Below, piece by piece: positions 33,928 to 35,837 of a stretch of 35,837 nucleotides of DNA. The notes beneath the pieces were generated by a model that saw only the letters and a list, made by a program, of their open reading frames with translations, was not told the origin of the DNA and made no database searches. Source of the stretch: Thermoplasmata archaeon (GTDB lineage: Archaea > Thermoplasmatota > Thermoplasmata > Thermoplasmatales > Thermoplasmataceae); contig JAJZJR010000016.1 in assembly GCA_021810045.1 (NCBI GenBank), forward strand, positions 1 through 35,837, read 5' to 3'. Both the position numbers and the translations under genes were made by a program. Positions within the stretch are counted from its first letter, which is position 1. The number at the start of each line of letters is the position of its first letter.

Positions 33928-35163
33928 CTAAGAGGAAGCAGTGCTCTGATCTCTTTCCTCTACCTTTTTCTTTGAAGGAAGGAATGGCAGGAAAACCAGT
34001 GAAACCAAGGCAAAAATGAACATGTAGTGAATGGCGGTGCTGACCGATAGGAAAAGGGTCAGTGCGGATACAACTGCGGCACCCACAGCTCCTCCAACTG
34101 TCTGTCCAATGCCCCAAACGATCGAATTAGATCTTCCAAGGGCATCTTTGGGCACAACCTGTCCCACATAACCAAGGAGTACAGGAAAGCCGCTGTAAGC
34201 GCTAAATGCAAAGAATCCGAATGATAGTATGGTGAATATGACATTCTTGCCAGCCAGAAGGAATAGGCCGAAGAATATGGCAGAAAGGATATAGGTGACG
34301 ACTATGGTGAACTTCCCGCCCCTTCTTGATGTAAGTGACCCAAAGAATGGTTGACCGAAAACTGGAAGCAGATAAGTGATGAGTATTATTGAAAGTGTAA
34401 CGACTTTACCATATTCTCCTGTAAGGTAAGTTGGAATAAATGTGGAAGTTCCAACCATGAACAGAGATCTGACGAAAACTGCTACTGTGAGAAGATACAG
34501 GAAGGGCATGAACCAGCTCCCCCTTAATCTGGTTGTTTGCCTGATCTCCTTCTTCTTAACAGGGGACGGGGAACCGGTTTTTCTCACTTTCACTTCCCTA
34601 AGGCCGAGATATAGAACAAGTGCGGTTATGAAGCTGTAAGCTGAATAAACCATCAGGCCTTGAAAATCACCGATGAAGACCATTATGAATCCAATGGTTG
34701 TTGGCATTATTGCCCTTCCAAGGCTTCCAAATGACCCGTTTATACCCATAACCTTAGGGGCACTTACACCATAGGTATTTCTAAGGATAGTTGCACCAAG
34801 AGGGTGGTAAAATGCCTGACCAGCACCCATAAATAAGGCTCCAATTAGCAGGAATGGGAGTAAAGAGGAATGGATGAGGAATGGTATCGAAAATGCAATG
34901 GAAGACACTCCAAGAAGACCTATTCCAAGACTGATGAGCACACCATAACTTCCTGTTCGGTCTGCATATCTTCCTATGGGTGTACTGAGTAGCCCTGATA
35001 TGAGGTTATATACGATCACAATGCTCCCCAGGTAAGCAATCTTGACTCCCGGAAGTTCCTGGTAAAAAGTTATGAGGATTGGGTAAAGCAGCGCAGTCCC
35101 GTCATTTGCGAAATGAGCCAGTGACGTAAAAGAAAGGGCCTTCAGTGTGTCTTTCAACAGCAC
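33928..35163 (-). CDS. MFS transporter (fosmidomycin-resistance-like)
   Basis: This 411-aa permease has 12 predicted helices. ALSFTSLAHFANDGTALLYP at the N terminus and the loop GLLSTPIGRYADRTGS (MFS motif A, near 57-72) resemble the Fsr-type exporters. A central basic loop (VRKTGSPSPVKKKEIR, near 193-208) divides the halves. The substrate is unknown. The start is GTG 35163, about 26 bp after GTTAAATAAAAG on the minus strand, which suits a leaderless transcript. The BtuF-like gene lies 33 bp downstream. Confidence 0.85.
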   Translation of the reverse strand: MLLKDTLKALSFTSLAHFANDGTALLYPILITFYQELPGVKIAYLGSIVIVYNLISGLLSTPIGRYADRTGSYGVLISLGIGLLGVSSIAFSIPFLIHSSLLPFLLIGALFMGAGQAFYHPLGATILRNTYGVSAPKVMGINGSFGSLGRAIMPTTIGFIMVFIGDFQGLMVYSAYSFITALVLYLGLREVKVRKTGSPSPVKKKEIRQTTRLRGSWFMPFLYLLTVAVFVRSLFMVGTSTFIPTYLTGEYGKVVTLSIILITYLLPVFGQPFFGSLTSRRGGKFTIVVTYILSAIFFGLFLLAGKNVIFTILSFGFFAFSAYSGFPVLLGYVGQVVPKDALGRSNSIVWGIGQTVGGAVGAAVVSALTLFLSVSTAIHYMFIFALVSLVFLPFLPSKKKVEERDQSTASS

Positions 35164-35365
35164 ACATATCGTGTTCTTTTATTTAACTCTGAATTCTACC
35201 AGTCTGCTATTTTCCCGGTATTCAGACGTCATTCAAAGAATCTGTGGAAAATAATCAGGATCCCGCTTTAGGCGCAAGCTGTGAGCTCTGAAATTTCAGT
35301 AACATGTGAATTTCTCTCACGGATAAACTAACATTTTTCTATTCGGTGATGATCATGCTTGCCCT

Positions 35366-35439
35366 GCCCGAGTGGGGTAATTTGGATATCCTAGGGGCCT
35401 GCGGAGCCTCAGATTCGGGTTCGAATCCCGGCTCGGGCG
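35366..35439 (+). tRNA. tRNA-Arg (GCG)
   Basis: Acceptor GCCCGAG pairs with CTCGGGC, discriminator G. The anticodon stem GGGGC/GCCTC (one G-T pair) encloses CTGCGGA, giving anticodon GCG. The T loop is TTCGAAT. The 3' CCA is not directly encoded. A structured, gene-free element begins about 40 bp after its 3' end. The gap 35164-35365 holds the MFS promoter and an ATAAAC box about 40 bp before the tRNA. Confidence 0.94.
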
Positions 35440-35478
35440 TCACCAATGATACTGACTTTATCATTTCGAGCGAGAAAA

Positions 35479-35837
35479 CCCATCCCATTCATGGGTGGGA
35501 TGAGAGCGAGACAATGAAAAATTAACTACAACAGAAAGGACATAACAGTGTCCATCCCCTGAAACGGGAAAACACTCCCATGAGGAGAAAGACGGTTAAG
35601 ATGGACTGTTCGCAAGAACATATCGGCATGGATGGCTTGTTTCCCGCGAGGGAAAGGAACGAATGCGTTAAGTCCTCCGTCCATGTCAGTCTGCCGAGGC
35701 GTAAAATAGTCAATAGTAGCCCTCTGACCCTCGCAAGGGAAGTCAACCAGCCAATCGTTGCGTTCCAGTGAAACCATGCTCACGGGCATGGAAGAGGACA
35801 GCAACAAGCCCATACCCTTTAGGGATGGGTAGTTGAC
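35479..35837 (+). mobile_element. Probable TnpB-less IS200/IS605-type element (MITE/PATE-like), right side at window end
   Basis: The stretch has no credible protein gene but has matching hairpins at both ends. Left: CCCA-T-CCCA, loop TTCA, TGGG-TGGG (35479-35499). Right: CCCAT-A-CCC, loop TTTA, GGG-ATGGG (35809-35829), then TAGTTGAC to the last base. Each has a single unpaired base in the 5' arm and a 4-nt loop, the form of subterminal hairpins recognised by single-strand transposases of the IS200/IS605 family. No tnpA or tnpB is present, so it would be non-autonomous. True ends and copy number are unknown because the window stops here. Confidence 0.5.
35542..35829 (+). ncRNA. Highly structured RNA candidate, omega-RNA-like
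   Basis: Reading the plus strand, several strong helices are visible: TGTTC-GCAA-GAACA (35607-35620, GNRA loop), TTTCCC-GCGA-GGGAAA (35640-35655, GNRA loop), a long-range 9-bp helix 35627-35635 with 35677-35685 enclosing the latter, CCCT-CGCA-AGGG (35728-35739), CCATGC/GCATGG (35774-35791) and the terminal hairpin 35809-35829. Such density and GNRA loops indicate selection on RNA. By analogy with TnpB systems the 3' terminal hairpin would be followed by a guide taken from flanking DNA. Transcription and any protein partner are not shown. Confidence 0.5.

Noticed and set aside
35522-35813. Minus- and plus-strand ORFs of 63-95 codons in the terminal structured region
   Set aside because: They have no family features, no start signals, and their codons are explained by RNA stems (GNRA hairpins and long-range helix), so a protein role is unlikely.
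35440-35837. Terminal structured RNA as RNase P RNA or SRP RNA
   Set aside because: The conserved RNase P core motifs and the SRP helix 8 motif were looked for by eye and not found; the paired end hairpins fit a mobile element better.
1-35837. CRISPR array or cas genes
   Set aside because: No regularly spaced direct repeats of 25-40 bp and no Cas-like proteins were seen anywhere in the window.

Overview
The window looks like chromosomal DNA of a thermoacidophilic or acidophilic archaeon of the class Thermoplasmata (Thermoplasmatales or close kin). Three lines support this. It has archaeal marker genes: archaeal-type LeuRS, an ATP-dependent DNA ligase, archease, pyruvoyl-dependent arginine decarboxylase, a geranylgeranyl-reductase-like protein, a candidate tetraether lipid synthase and a euryarchaeal pilin. 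Its tRNAs do not encode CCA. Many genes have a TATA-like box about 24-28 nt before the start codon with little room for a leader, and GTG or TTG starts are common. Assignments rest on reading motifs; no database search was run.

Layout. 1-1404: the end of an unidentified gene, one unidentified protein, and a short ORF that runs antisense into the 3' half of tRNA-Asp, the geometry expected of an integrase N-terminal fragment left by an integrated element. 1404-5297: tRNA-Asp, a metallophosphoesterase, an aldose-1-epimerase-like protein, an amidohydrolase and an eIF2B-like protein. 5497-8097: an orphan pilin and a large SPATA20/DUF255 protein. 8242-12323: a histidine phosphatase, CysRS, nicotinamidase and nicotinate phosphoribosyltransferase (an NAD salvage pair), then a 48-aa YHS protein. 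12536-15307: an AlkD-like repair protein, an aldehyde dehydrogenase, a small zinc protein and tRNA-Gly. 15308-18684: a long AT-rich gap, the radical SAM tetraether-synthase candidate, archease and arginine decarboxylase. 18689-25234: LeuRS, a class II aldolase/SDR fusion, and a geranylgeranyl-reductase-like gene divergent from truA across one shared TATA box.

25305-28882 is a compact regulated module: a DUF1648/DUF5808 membrane protein and a YtrA-type GntR regulator on one strand, and an ABC ATPase and permease on the other. The 19-bp palindrome TTCTA-N7-TAGAA occurs at both divergent promoters and is the probable operator. 29120-35163: a zinc-ribbon protein, two MFS transporters, DNA ligase, a single-OB ssDNA-binding protein with an RGG tail, and a BtuF-like protein without a signal peptide. 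35366-35837: tRNA-Arg followed by a gene-free, hairpin-rich segment with similar bulged hairpins at both ends, probably a TnpB-less IS200/IS605-type element encoding an omega-RNA-like transcript.

The best leads are this terminal structured element, the integrase fragment at tRNA-Asp, and the two-site GntR operator that ties the membrane module together.
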